25,491 nucleotides of DNA, taken from NCBI GenBank assembly GCA_944380945.1, contig CALWJG010000003.1:1-25491 (forward strand), in the 5' to 3' direction. A program made the translations under genes and the position numbers. The notes under the pieces were generated by a model. The model did no database searches. It had not been told where the DNA came from and saw only the letters and a list, made by a program, of their open reading frames with translations. Below, piece after piece: positions 14,982-22,372 of this stretch (position 1 is the stretch's first letter; the number at the start of each line of letters is the position of its first letter). Origin of the DNA: an uncultured Agathobaculum sp. Its GTDB lineage: Bacteria > Bacillota > Clostridia > Oscillospirales > Butyricicoccaceae.

Positions 14982-15956
14982 ATGAGGTACTATACGGAAA
15001 TTGACGCTGTTGAAGAATTGGAATCCGTCGATATGACGGATGGGATCATGCTCACAGGCGAGGACTGCCTGATGCGCACCGAAGATCAGCGTCTTCTGGT
15101 GCAGAGCCTGCTGCTCGACCCGCCGCAGAACGAGGACGACGAGCGCCTGCGCCTGCTCGAGCGCAGACAGTCCATCCTGTGGCTGGAAAAGATCGAAGGC
15201 TGCGCCTCCATGCAGCTCTGCATCCGTCTGCCCGACCGCCCGGTCGACGCTTTCCTGCCCCGCACAGCTGCGGAATGCCAGCGCCTTGCCGGTTACATGG
15301 ATCAGCCGGCAGACAAGGTGCAGGCGCAGGTCTCCGCCGCGCGCAACATGAACCCGGATTTGAGCTGCCGCGGCTGCCGCATGATGATCAGCAACGAATA
15401 TCTGTTCCGTGCGCTCATCCGCGTCATTCTGTCCGCTGTACAGCAGCGCGGCATCCGCAAGCTGTCCTTCCTGCTGCCGTTCGTCTCGGAGGGACGCGAG
15501 GTCTCCTACCTGAAGTCGATCATCACCGGCTATGCAGCGGCCTCCGGTCTGGACTGCACCATCGGCGTGGAGATCGCCACGCCGCGCGCCGCCTGCATCG
15601 CGGGCGAGCTGGCTGCACAGGCGGACGCGATGGTGTTCAACATCGAAGAGCTCGTGCAGCTGCTTTACGGCATGTCCCGCTATGACACCCGCAAGGTGAT
15701 CTCCTGCTATCTGCACGAAAACGTGTTCCGCCACAACCCCTTTGTCGAGTTTGACGAGATCGGCATCGGCTCACTGCTGACCATTGCACTCAAACAGATC
15801 CGGCATGTGCGGCCGCAGATCCGCCTGAGCGCGATCGGCCACGCGGTGCTGAGCGAAAAAGGACGCCGCTTCTGTCAGGATGCGGGCATCGATATCCTGA
15901 TCGCCCAGCAGCACCAGTTCCGCGCGGAGCACATCCAGTCCGGACATAACCACTGA
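14982..15956 (+). CDS. Stand-alone PEP/pyruvate-binding barrel related to the PPDK C-terminus
   Basis: A 324-residue protein that tracks the C-terminal TIM barrel of pyruvate phosphate dikinase: GIMLTGEDCLM (21-31), LERRQSILWLEKIEG (59-73), IRLPDRPVDAFLP (81-93), MNPDLSCRGCRMMI (123-136), GVEIATPRAA (195-204), VFNIEELVQLLYGMSR (218-233). Kept are an Arg in IRLPD (82), RGCR and the Glu of VEIATPRA (197). Lost are the Arg of CRTEHMF (here TGED), the Asn-Asp pair of GTNDL (here Glu222-Glu223) and the catalytic Cys of the ICGEHGG loop (here SAIGHAV, 283-289). The ATP-grasp and phosphohistidine domains are absent. It is unlikely to be a dikinase; a PEP/pyruvate-binding sensor or lyase-like enzyme is possible. 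GGAG lies 7 bases before the ATG. Confidence 0.78.
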   Translation: MRYYTEIDAVEELESVDMTDGIMLTGEDCLMRTEDQRLLVQSLLLDPPQNEDDERLRLLERRQSILWLEKIEGCASMQLCIRLPDRPVDAFLPRTAAECQRLAGYMDQPADKVQAQVSAARNMNPDLSCRGCRMMISNEYLFRALIRVILSAVQQRGIRKLSFLLPFVSEGREVSYLKSIITGYAAASGLDCTIGVEIATPRAACIAGELAAQADAMVFNIEELVQLLYGMSRYDTRKVISCYLHENVFRHNPFVEFDEIGIGSLLTIALKQIRHVRPQIRLSAIGHAVLSEKGRRFCQDAGIDILIAQQHQFRAEHIQSGHNH

Positions 15957-15999
15957 TACGCCCACCTGTCGATAAACGCTGTCCGAACAGCAGGAAAAT

Positions 16000-16030
16000 G
16001 GACCGGCTTCATGCCGGTCCCTTTTCATTT
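16000..16030 (+). terminator. Rho-independent terminator of the PPDK-barrel gene
   Basis: GGACCGGC-TTCAT-GCCGGTCC followed by CTTTTCATTT, 44 bases after the stop codon. Confidence 0.88.
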
Positions 16031-16264
16031 GCGAAAAAATCGTCTCCGCTGCGGCACGACCGCGCAGCGTGTGTTCCGAAGCATGCACAGTCCGCACGCT
16101 TCCATAGCCGCAGCCTGTCCGCGGAACCGCGTCATCCGAATTGCAGGAACAGTCCGCGCACTGCCCCGTTTGAACCCGCCACACAGACGCGGTTGTCCGG
16201 CCGCTGTTTTCTGCCGCCGCAGATCAAACCGTTTCCGCACGCACTCCCCGACCATACGTTTCCA
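16031..16264. other. Non-coding stretch between two convergent terminators
   Basis: I see no supported gene, promoter or RNA here. Open frames exist on both strands but lack ribosome sites and have low-complexity Arg/Ser/Pro translations. Together with the flanking hairpins this makes a 460-base gene-free interval (15957-16416). Confidence 0.5.
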
Positions 16265-16303
16265 TAAAAAACACCACCGGCAGCCCTGACGGGCTGCCGG
16301 TGG
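16265..16303 (-). terminator. Rho-independent terminator of the PFOR gene
   Basis: A perfect 13-bp stem (16274-16286 with 16291-16303) and 4-base loop, with a T6 tail on the minus strand. It lies 113 bases downstream of the PFOR stop. Confidence 0.92.
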
Positions 16304-16350
16304 CAGTGAGAAGAAATGTGAGAGAATGAGGGTATCTGTCTTTGGAGGAT

Positions 16351-16403
16351 GCGCTCCGGGTGGGGCGGGCGCGGCTCACATGCGCCGCCCCCGCCCGGGG
16401 CGC
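16351..16403. other. Long GC-rich hairpin in the PFOR 3' untranslated region
   Basis: Arms of about 22 bases (16351-16372 and 16382-16403), roughly 18 of 22 paired, between the PFOR stop and its terminator. It may stabilise the mRNA 3' end; no T-tract follows. Confidence 0.45.
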
Positions 16404-16416
16404 AAGTACAATGGGC

Positions 16417-19400
16417 TTACTGCTCCGCGAGGTTCTGGTAGCTTGCCAGACGCTCGTGGGCGTCGCGTTCGGCCTTGGCGTAAAGCGCGTCGGCCTTGTC
16501 CGGGAAGGACAGCTTGAGGGATGCATAGCGGTTCTGGCCCAGCAAGTACTGCTGGAAGTCGCCGGTCGGCTGCTTGGAGTCGAGGGTGAACGGGTTCTTG
16601 CCCTCCTCCTTCAGATCCGGGTTGTAGCGGTACAGGTGCCAGTAGCCGGCCTCTACCGCGTCCTTCTGCGCCTTCTGGCTCAGGCCCATGCCGCACTTCA
16701 TGCCGTGCTCAATGCACGGGCAGTAGCAGATGATGATGGACGGGCCGTCGTATGCCTCCGCCTCGCGGATGGCCTTGAGCGTCTGCGCCGGGTCTGCGCC
16801 CATCGCGACCTGCGCCACATACACATAGCCGTAGCTCATCGCCATCAGGCCGAGGTCCTTCTTCTTGGTCTGCTTGCCGCCGGCGAAGAACTTCGCCACC
16901 GCGCCGGTCGCCGTCGCCTTGGACGCCTGGCCGCCCGTGTTGGAGTACACCTCGGTGTCCAGCACGAGGATGTTGATGTCACGCCCCGAGGCGAGCACAT
17001 GGTCCAGACCGCCGTAGCCGATGTCATACGCCCAGCCGTCGCCGCCGAACGCCCAGACGCTCTTCTTGGTCAGGAACTCCTCGTTCTGGCGGATGAAGGC
17101 GGCTTCCTCGCTGTTGTCGTCCGCGATCGCTGCCAGCAGCGCGTCGGATACCTCACGGGATACCGCAGCGTCGTTGCCCTTTTCCAGATAGGCTTCGCAG
17201 GCTTCCTTTGCCACGCCGCGCTCTGCCAGCGTGTGCACCTTGTCGACCAGCTCATGCTTGACCGCCTCCTGGCCGAGCAGGTAGCCGAATGCGTACTCTG
17301 CGTTGTCCTCGAACAGGCTCATCGCCCATGCCGGGCCGTGGCCGTTCTTGTCCGTGCAGTACGGGGAGGACGGCGTCGAGCCGCCGTAGGCGGACGAGCA
17401 GCCGGATGCGTTGGCGACATACATGCGGTCGCCGAACAGCTGGGTCACCAGCTTGATGTACGGGGTCTCGCCGCAGCCCGCGCACGCGCCCGAGAACTCG
17501 AAGTACGGCTTTGCAAACTGGGAGCTCTTGACCGACTTGTCGCTGACCGCGTCCTTCTTGATCTCCACCTTGTTGACCGCGTAGTTCCAGTTGTTGCCCT
17601 CGGCCAGCTGGGTCGCGAGCGGCTTCATCACGAGCGCCTTCTCCTTGGCCGGACAGCAGTTGACGCAGCTGCCGCAGCCCGTGCAGTCATACGGGGAGAC
17701 CTGCAGGCGGTATTCGTATTTTTCCAGACCCGCGCCGACGGCCTTTTTGGTCTCAAAGCCGGCGGGCGCCGCTTCCTTCTCCTCCTTGGTGACGAGGATC
17801 GGGCGGATGGCCGCATGCGGGCAGACGTAAGAGCACATGTTGCACTGCACGCACTTGGTCATATCCCATTCAGGCACTTCGACCGCTGCGCCGCGCTTCT
17901 CGTACTGCGAGGTGCCGGCCGGCCAGGTGCCGTCCTCCAGACCGTACTTGACCATGGTGGAGACGGGCAGCACATCGCCCTCCTGACGGTTCATGACCGA
18001 AACGACTTCCTGAATGAACGCAGGCGCGTTGTCTTCCTTGGGCGCGTCCTGCGCAGCCGCCCAGCTCTCCGGGATCTGGATCTCGACCAGCTCGTTCAGG
18101 CCGTGGTCGATGGATGCGTTGTTCATGTCAACGACCGCCTGGCCCTTTTTCTTGAAGTAGGACTTGTAGATCGCGTCCTTCATCTCGGTGACCGCCTGAT
18201 CGATCGGGATGACGCCGGACAGCTTGAAGAACGAGGCCTGCAGGATGGTGTTGGTGCGGTTGCCGAGGCCGAGACCCCGCGCGATGTCGATCGCATTGAT
18301 GGTGTAGAACCTGGCATGCTTGGCAGCCAGCGCGCGCTTCATGGAAGCAGGCAGGTTCTCCTCCAGGCCCTGCATATCCCACTGGCAGTTGAGCAGGAAC
18401 ACGCCGCCGTCCTTGAGGTTTTTGACCATGTCGTACTGGCGCACATAGGACGGGTTGTGGCAGGCCACAAAGTCCGCCGAGCTGATCAGGTACGGGGAGC
18501 GGATCGGGTTCTTGCCGAAGCGCAGGTGGGACTGGGTCAGGCCGCCCGACTTCTTGGAGTCGTAGACGAAATACGCCTGACAGTACAGATCGGTGGCGTG
18601 GCCGATGATCTTGATCGAGTTCTTGTTCGCGCCGACCGTGCCGTCCGAGCCCATGCCCCAGAACTCCGCGCTGGTCTGGCCCTCGGGGGAGGTGTCGATC
18701 TCGTGCGTCAGCGGCAGCGAGGTGAAGGTCACGTCGTCCACGATGCCGATGGTGAAGTTGTTCTTCGGGGTATCGGCGTCCAGATTGTCAAAGACCGACA
18801 GGATCTGGCCCGGGGTGGTGTCCTTGGAGGACAGGCCGTAGCGGCCGCCGACGATCTGCATCGGAATGCCCTTTTCCTTGTAGATCGAGCAGATATCCTG
18901 ATAGAGCGGCTCGCCCATCGCGCCGGGCTCCTTGGTGCGGTCGAGGACCGCGATGCGCTTGCAGGTCTCCGGCACGGCGGCGAGGAAGTGCTCGGCCGAG
19001 AACGGGCGGTACAGGTGCACGTTGATCATGCCGACCTTTTTGCCCTGCGCGGTCAGGTAGTCGATGGTCTCCTTGGCGGTCTCCGCGACCGAGCCCATGA
19101 CGATGATGATGTGCTCGGCATCCGAAGCGCCGTAGTAGTCATAGAGATGGTAATTGCGGCCGGTGAGCTTGTTGATCTCCTGCATGTAGTGCTCGACCGC
19201 AGCCGGGATGGCGGCTACCTTTTCGTTGCACGCCTCGCGGCACTGGAAGAAGATATCCGGGTTGACCGTGGTGCCGCGGGTGGAGGGGTGCTCCGGGTTG
19301 AGCGAGTGCTTGCGGAACGCCTTGAGCGCATCCATATCGACCAGCGGGCGCAGGTCCTCATAGTCGAGCGCCTCGATCTTCTGGATCTCGTGCGAGGTGC

Positions 19401-19923
19401 GGAAGCCGTCAAAGAAATGCAGCACCGGCATGCGGCAGTGGATGGCGGACAGGTGCGCGACCGCGCCCAGATCCATGACCTCCTGCGGCGAAGAGGACGC
19501 CAGCAGCGAGAAGCCGGTATTGCGCACGCTCATAACGTCCGAATGGTCGCCGAAGATGGACAGCGCATGTGCGGACAGGGTGCGCGCGGAGACGTGGAAC
19601 ACGCCCGGCAGCATCTCGCCTGCGATCTTATACATATTCGGGATCATGAGGAGCAGGCCCTGCGAGGCGGTGTAGGTGGTGGTCAGCGCGCCGGACTGCA
19701 GCGAGCCGTGCACCGTGCCGGCCGCGCCGCCCTCGGACTGCATCTCGACCACATGCACCGGCTGGCCGAACAGGTTCTTCTTCCCGTTCGCCGCCCACTC
19801 GTCCACGTATTCCGCCATCGGCGACGACGGCGTGATCGGGAAGATGCCGGCTACCTCGGTGAACGCATACGAGATGTACGCCGCCGCCTGGTTGCCGTCC
19901 ATGATTGCTGTTTGTTTGCTCAT
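16417..19923 (-). CDS. nifJ: Pyruvate:ferredoxin (flavodoxin) oxidoreductase, single-chain
   Basis: A 1168-residue homodimer-type PFOR, the usual length. It converts pyruvate and CoA to acetyl-CoA and CO2 and reduces ferredoxin. In order: the N-terminal thiamine-interacting domain (GNQAAAYISYAFTEVAGIFP, ITPSSPMAEY), CoA and gamma domains, a two-cluster ferredoxin domain (CVQCNMCSYVCPHAA and CTGCGSCVNCCP), then the thiamine diphosphate domain with the proximal-cluster Cys motif CAGCGETPY, GDGWAYDIGYGGLDHVLASG and NTGGQASKATATG. The ATG at 19923 is preceded by a GGGGG run 8 bases away and matches the family N-terminus. The frame stays open upstream to 20388, but that part is not family-like. 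It is divergent from the opine dehydrogenase gene. Its reduced ferredoxin would feed NfnAB. Confidence 0.96.
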   Translation of the reverse strand: MSKQTAIMDGNQAAAYISYAFTEVAGIFPITPSSPMAEYVDEWAANGKKNLFGQPVHVVEMQSEGGAAGTVHGSLQSGALTTTYTASQGLLLMIPNMYKIAGEMLPGVFHVSARTLSAHALSIFGDHSDVMSVRNTGFSLLASSSPQEVMDLGAVAHLSAIHCRMPVLHFFDGFRTSHEIQKIEALDYEDLRPLVDMDALKAFRKHSLNPEHPSTRGTTVNPDIFFQCREACNEKVAAIPAAVEHYMQEINKLTGRNYHLYDYYGASDAEHIIIVMGSVAETAKETIDYLTAQGKKVGMINVHLYRPFSAEHFLAAVPETCKRIAVLDRTKEPGAMGEPLYQDICSIYKEKGIPMQIVGGRYGLSSKDTTPGQILSVFDNLDADTPKNNFTIGIVDDVTFTSLPLTHEIDTSPEGQTSAEFWGMGSDGTVGANKNSIKIIGHATDLYCQAYFVYDSKKSGGLTQSHLRFGKNPIRSPYLISSADFVACHNPSYVRQYDMVKNLKDGGVFLLNCQWDMQGLEENLPASMKRALAAKHARFYTINAIDIARGLGLGNRTNTILQASFFKLSGVIPIDQAVTEMKDAIYKSYFKKKGQAVVDMNNASIDHGLNELVEIQIPESWAAAQDAPKEDNAPAFIQEVVSVMNRQEGDVLPVSTMVKYGLEDGTWPAGTSQYEKRGAAVEVPEWDMTKCVQCNMCSYVCPHAAIRPILVTKEEKEAAPAGFETKKAVGAGLEKYEYRLQVSPYDCTGCGSCVNCCPAKEKALVMKPLATQLAEGNNWNYAVNKVEIKKDAVSDKSVKSSQFAKPYFEFSGACAGCGETPYIKLVTQLFGDRMYVANASGCSSAYGGSTPSSPYCTDKNGHGPAWAMSLFEDNAEYAFGYLLGQEAVKHELVDKVHTLAERGVAKEACEAYLEKGNDAAVSREVSDALLAAIADDNSEEAAFIRQNEEFLTKKSVWAFGGDGWAYDIGYGGLDHVLASGRDINILVLDTEVYSNTGGQASKATATGAVAKFFAGGKQTKKKDLGLMAMSYGYVYVAQVAMGADPAQTLKAIREAEAYDGPSIIICYCPCIEHGMKCGMGLSQKAQKDAVEAGYWHLYRYNPDLKEEGKNPFTLDSKQPTGDFQQYLLGQNRYASLKLSFPDKADALYAKAERDAHERLASYQNLAEQ

Positions 19924-20409
19924 ACAGATTTCCCCCTTGTCCTTTCTTGGGTCATATTTGTATTGGTGTGCTTGACACGCGCAGGGTGGAACCGCTGCCT
20001 GCATGGTGTCCGGTCCGGCCGGAGCGGGACCGCGGCAAGACCGGACAGGCGCCCCGGCCGGCTGGCCGGCTGGCGGTTCCTTTTTCTTGCTGGTTTCATC
20101 ATAACCGCGCGGCAAACGGCTTGCCTTGCGTGATTTCATGTATTCTTTGCATTTTTTCATGTGTGTCCAAAAGCGCTTTTCCGACTGCAAAACAGCATCT
20201 GAAAGTTTGCAAAGAATAAAGTCGCTGCGGCAAAGCATTCCCGCCGCGCCGTCCGTAGAATAATACCCGTAAGGCGGGGAGCCGAGCGGTTCCGCACACC
20301 GCACGGCCCGCCGCACAGATGGATGCAGGGCAAACAACATAGGCAGCCATCCGAACCCGTTATTATTGCCGGCCGGCGGCCGACGCAAAAATCAAAGGAG
20401 GAACCTATT
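19924..20409. other. Divergent intergenic region between PFOR and opine dehydrogenase genes
   Basis: 486 bases without a supported gene. It must hold promoters for both flanking genes, but I find no convincing -35/-10 pair or sigma-54 site. Visible features are short GGCCGGCTGGCCGGC-type repeats around 20056-20070, GGCCGGCGGCC near 20370 and A/T-richer DNA at 20110-20220. Confidence 0.5.
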
Positions 20410-21675
20410 ATGGACATGAGTTATCTGAAAGACATGCCGATCGCGGTACTCGGCGGCGGCGCTGTCGGCAAGACGATGGCGGCGGACTGCGCGCTGGCAG
20501 GCAAGGAGGTCCGCATCTGGGACCAGCCGGAATTTGCAAAGCGCAACTTCCTCAACATCGAAAAGACCGGCATCACCCTGGCCGGCCACCAGTTCAGCTT
20601 CTTCGGCTATGAGCGCAAGGGCAAGGCGTTCGTCAGCATGGCGACCGACGACATGGCCAAGGCGGTCAAGGGCGCCGGCATCATCATCATCGCGACCGTA
20701 GCGCTCGCGCACGAGAAGATCTTCCGTGAGCTGATCCCGCTGCTCGAGGACGGTCAGGTCATCCACATCCTGCCCGACAACTGCGGCACCTTTATCTTCC
20801 GCAAGCTGATGCGCGAGATGGGCTGCACCAAGGACGTCGTAGTCGGCGCCTGGTACACCGCTCCGTACGGCATCCGCGTCGTACGCCGCGGCGGCGTTGT
20901 CACCAACGAGTGCAAGGTCGAGGACCGCATCACCACCATCCGCGGCTGCGCGCTGCCGATGAAGGACAACGACAAGTTCATGGCTTCCGCTTACTACATC
21001 CCCGCGTTCGGCGCGATCATCGACGCAGAGGGCGAGGTCACCATCTCCAAGAAGGGCGAGGAGTTCCACCACGGCTTTGTCGAGGGCAACACCGTACTCG
21101 ACATCAACCTGTCCAACGTAAACCCGGTCATCCACGTTCCGGGCACCGTCCTGGCGGTTTCCACCATGCAGAACTTCGACACCGTTCTCGGCAAGAACAA
21201 GGAGGACTACTCCCTGTATGCGTTCGGCGCCTGCCCGGCGATCGCTGAGGTACAGGCCAAGTTCTGGGAGGAAGAGAAGGCGCTGGCCAAGGCGATGGAA
21301 GTCGGCCTGTGCACGGTCAACTACGAGGACTTCTTCTCCCGTACCACCATGTACGGCAAGGAGTACATGGGTCCGGACTTCGCTGTTCCGTACGAAGAGA
21401 ACTACCAGAACTTCTGGGGCGACGGTCCGTTCGATCTCGAGAACCGCTACATCACTGAGGACGTGCCGGTCGGCTGCTATCTGATGAGCCAGCTGGGCAA
21501 GAAGTACAACGTCCCGACCCCGATCATCGACTCCATGATCCTGCTCGCTTCCACCATGCTGGGGCGCGATCTGGCGGGCGACTCCAAGTACACGCTGGAT
21601 TACCTCGACATCGGTCATATGACCCACGAGCAGCTGCAGGCTTACCTGCGTGAGGGTGTTTACACCGCCAAGTAA
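20410..21675 (+). CDS. NAD/NADP octopine/nopaline dehydrogenase family protein
   Basis: A 421-residue oxidoreductase. The N-terminal Rossmann fold starts with IAVLGGGAVGKTMAADCALAG and the acidic end of its second strand (RIWDQPE). A typical HILPDNCGTFIF segment follows. The C-terminal opine-dehydrogenase domain includes NVNPVIHVPGTVL, whose His matches the conserved catalytic NPxxH of the family. Opine dehydrogenases reductively join an amino acid and a 2-oxo acid such as pyruvate, or run in reverse; the substrates here are unknown. AAGGAGG lies 8 bases before the ATG at 20410. Divergence from PFOR suggests a link to pyruvate. No amino-acid transporter or metallophore gene is near. Confidence 0.88.
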   Translation: MDMSYLKDMPIAVLGGGAVGKTMAADCALAGKEVRIWDQPEFAKRNFLNIEKTGITLAGHQFSFFGYERKGKAFVSMATDDMAKAVKGAGIIIIATVALAHEKIFRELIPLLEDGQVIHILPDNCGTFIFRKLMREMGCTKDVVVGAWYTAPYGIRVVRRGGVVTNECKVEDRITTIRGCALPMKDNDKFMASAYYIPAFGAIIDAEGEVTISKKGEEFHHGFVEGNTVLDINLSNVNPVIHVPGTVLAVSTMQNFDTVLGKNKEDYSLYAFGACPAIAEVQAKFWEEEKALAKAMEVGLCTVNYEDFFSRTTMYGKEYMGPDFAVPYEENYQNFWGDGPFDLENRYITEDVPVGCYLMSQLGKKYNVPTPIIDSMILLASTMLGRDLAGDSKYTLDYLDIGHMTHEQLQAYLREGVYTAK

Positions 21676-21868
21676 GCGGCTGTCTCCCATCCTTTTCATC
21701 CCCACACCACCATTTCACCCATAAATATTTACCTCTCCTGATGTCTCACACTCTTATCACACAGTTTTCTGTCATAACATGCTTACATCCAACCTGCATC
21801 GGGTGCATCCGGTCCTTTGATTGACACGGTGATAGCAGCCGGAGGCACCGAAATATTCCTTTCCTGCA

Positions 21869-21898
21869 CAGCGGGCAAAGCACATGCTTTGCCCGCTG
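21869..21898 (+). terminator. Long perfect hairpin, probable terminator of the opine dehydrogenase gene
   Basis: CAGCGGGCAAAGCA (21869-21882) pairs fully with TGCTTTGCCCGCTG (21885-21898). It lies 194 bases after the stop and is followed on the plus strand by CTGCTTTCTGTT, a weak T-tract. No other terminator was found for this gene. Direction is uncertain. Confidence 0.55.
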
Positions 21899-21928
21899 CT
21901 GCTTTCTGTTCCGACACAGGCAAGCAGG

Positions 21929-22012
21929 GGGTGCAAAAAATCATGCAGAAGTTTTTTGCGGGCGGGTGCAGATTTTTTTGCACCTGTTCGCTATTTTTTG
22001 CACCCGCCGGGC
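21929..22012. repeat. Nested inverted repeats of GGGTGCAAAAAA / TTTTTTGCACCC
   Basis: GGGTGCAAAAAA at 21929-21940 is the exact reverse complement of TTTTTTGCACCC at 21994-22005. Between them lie TTTTTTGC (21952-21959), GGCGGGTGCA (21961-21970) and TTTTTTTGCACC (21973-21984). Several mutually exclusive pairings are possible: GGTGCA with the nearby TGCACC, or GGCGGGTGCA with TGCACCCGCC (21999-22008). It lies 300-380 bases upstream of the sigma-54 start. It could be a protein-binding array or a small structured RNA. The remaining parts of the 697-base gap (21676-22372) show no gene. Confidence 0.6.
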
Positions 22013-22231
22013 AGCAATCCCCTTCCCTTGCCAGACATGCTGTAACCAACCAAAGCAAACAAAGCCAGAAATCCGGCAAAATCCGCTGTTTTTCGCACTT
22101 ATCCGGCACAGATATGTAAATCTCCTTCTCTTTTGTAGGCGCATTTACCAAAACGAGGCGGCAGCATTTCCGCACCTTTCACAAATCTGCTGCGCGATAC
22201 ACACAAAACCCATCCGGTGTTCACAGGCATA

Positions 22232-22259
22232 TTGCATAAATTTATTTCCCCTTGCGCAA
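22232..22259. promoter_or_regulatory. Possible activator sites upstream of the second sigma-54 promoter
   Basis: TTGCATAA (22232-22239) and the palindrome TTGCGCAA (22252-22259) are spaced 20 bases apart, about two helical turns. The latter continues as TTGCGCAAAAAA, identical to the motif at 4206-4217 near mttB. They lie about 50-75 bases before the predicted start, closer than most enhancers, so another factor could bind. Confidence 0.4.
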
Positions 22260-22282
22260 AAAATCAGCTGCATTTTGAAAAT

Positions 22283-22298
22283 TGGCACGCGAATTGCT
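22283..22298 (+). promoter_or_regulatory. Sigma-54 promoter (-24/-12) of the glycyl radical enzyme gene
   Basis: TGGCACGCGAATTGCT has the full TGGCACG block, a 10-base GG-to-GC spacing and TTGC. The predicted start is near 22309, giving a leader of about 64 bases before the ATG at 22373. Confidence 0.9.
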
Positions 22299-22372
22299 TT
22301 GTATATGGGCAAAGGGCCAAAAGGCGTATGACAGCAAGCACACTGGATCGGAATTGATAAGGAGGATAAACA

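Noticed and set aside
16342..20133. A 1263-codon open frame on the plus strand opposite PFOR
   Set aside because: Its translation is Arg/Val/His/Asp-rich with no family resemblance. It is a GC-codon shadow of the clear PFOR gene on the other strand.
21783..22175. A 130-codon minus-strand frame in the non-coding gap
   Set aside because: It runs through two inverted-repeat structures, has no convincing ribosome site, and its Cys/Pro-rich translation resembles nothing I know.
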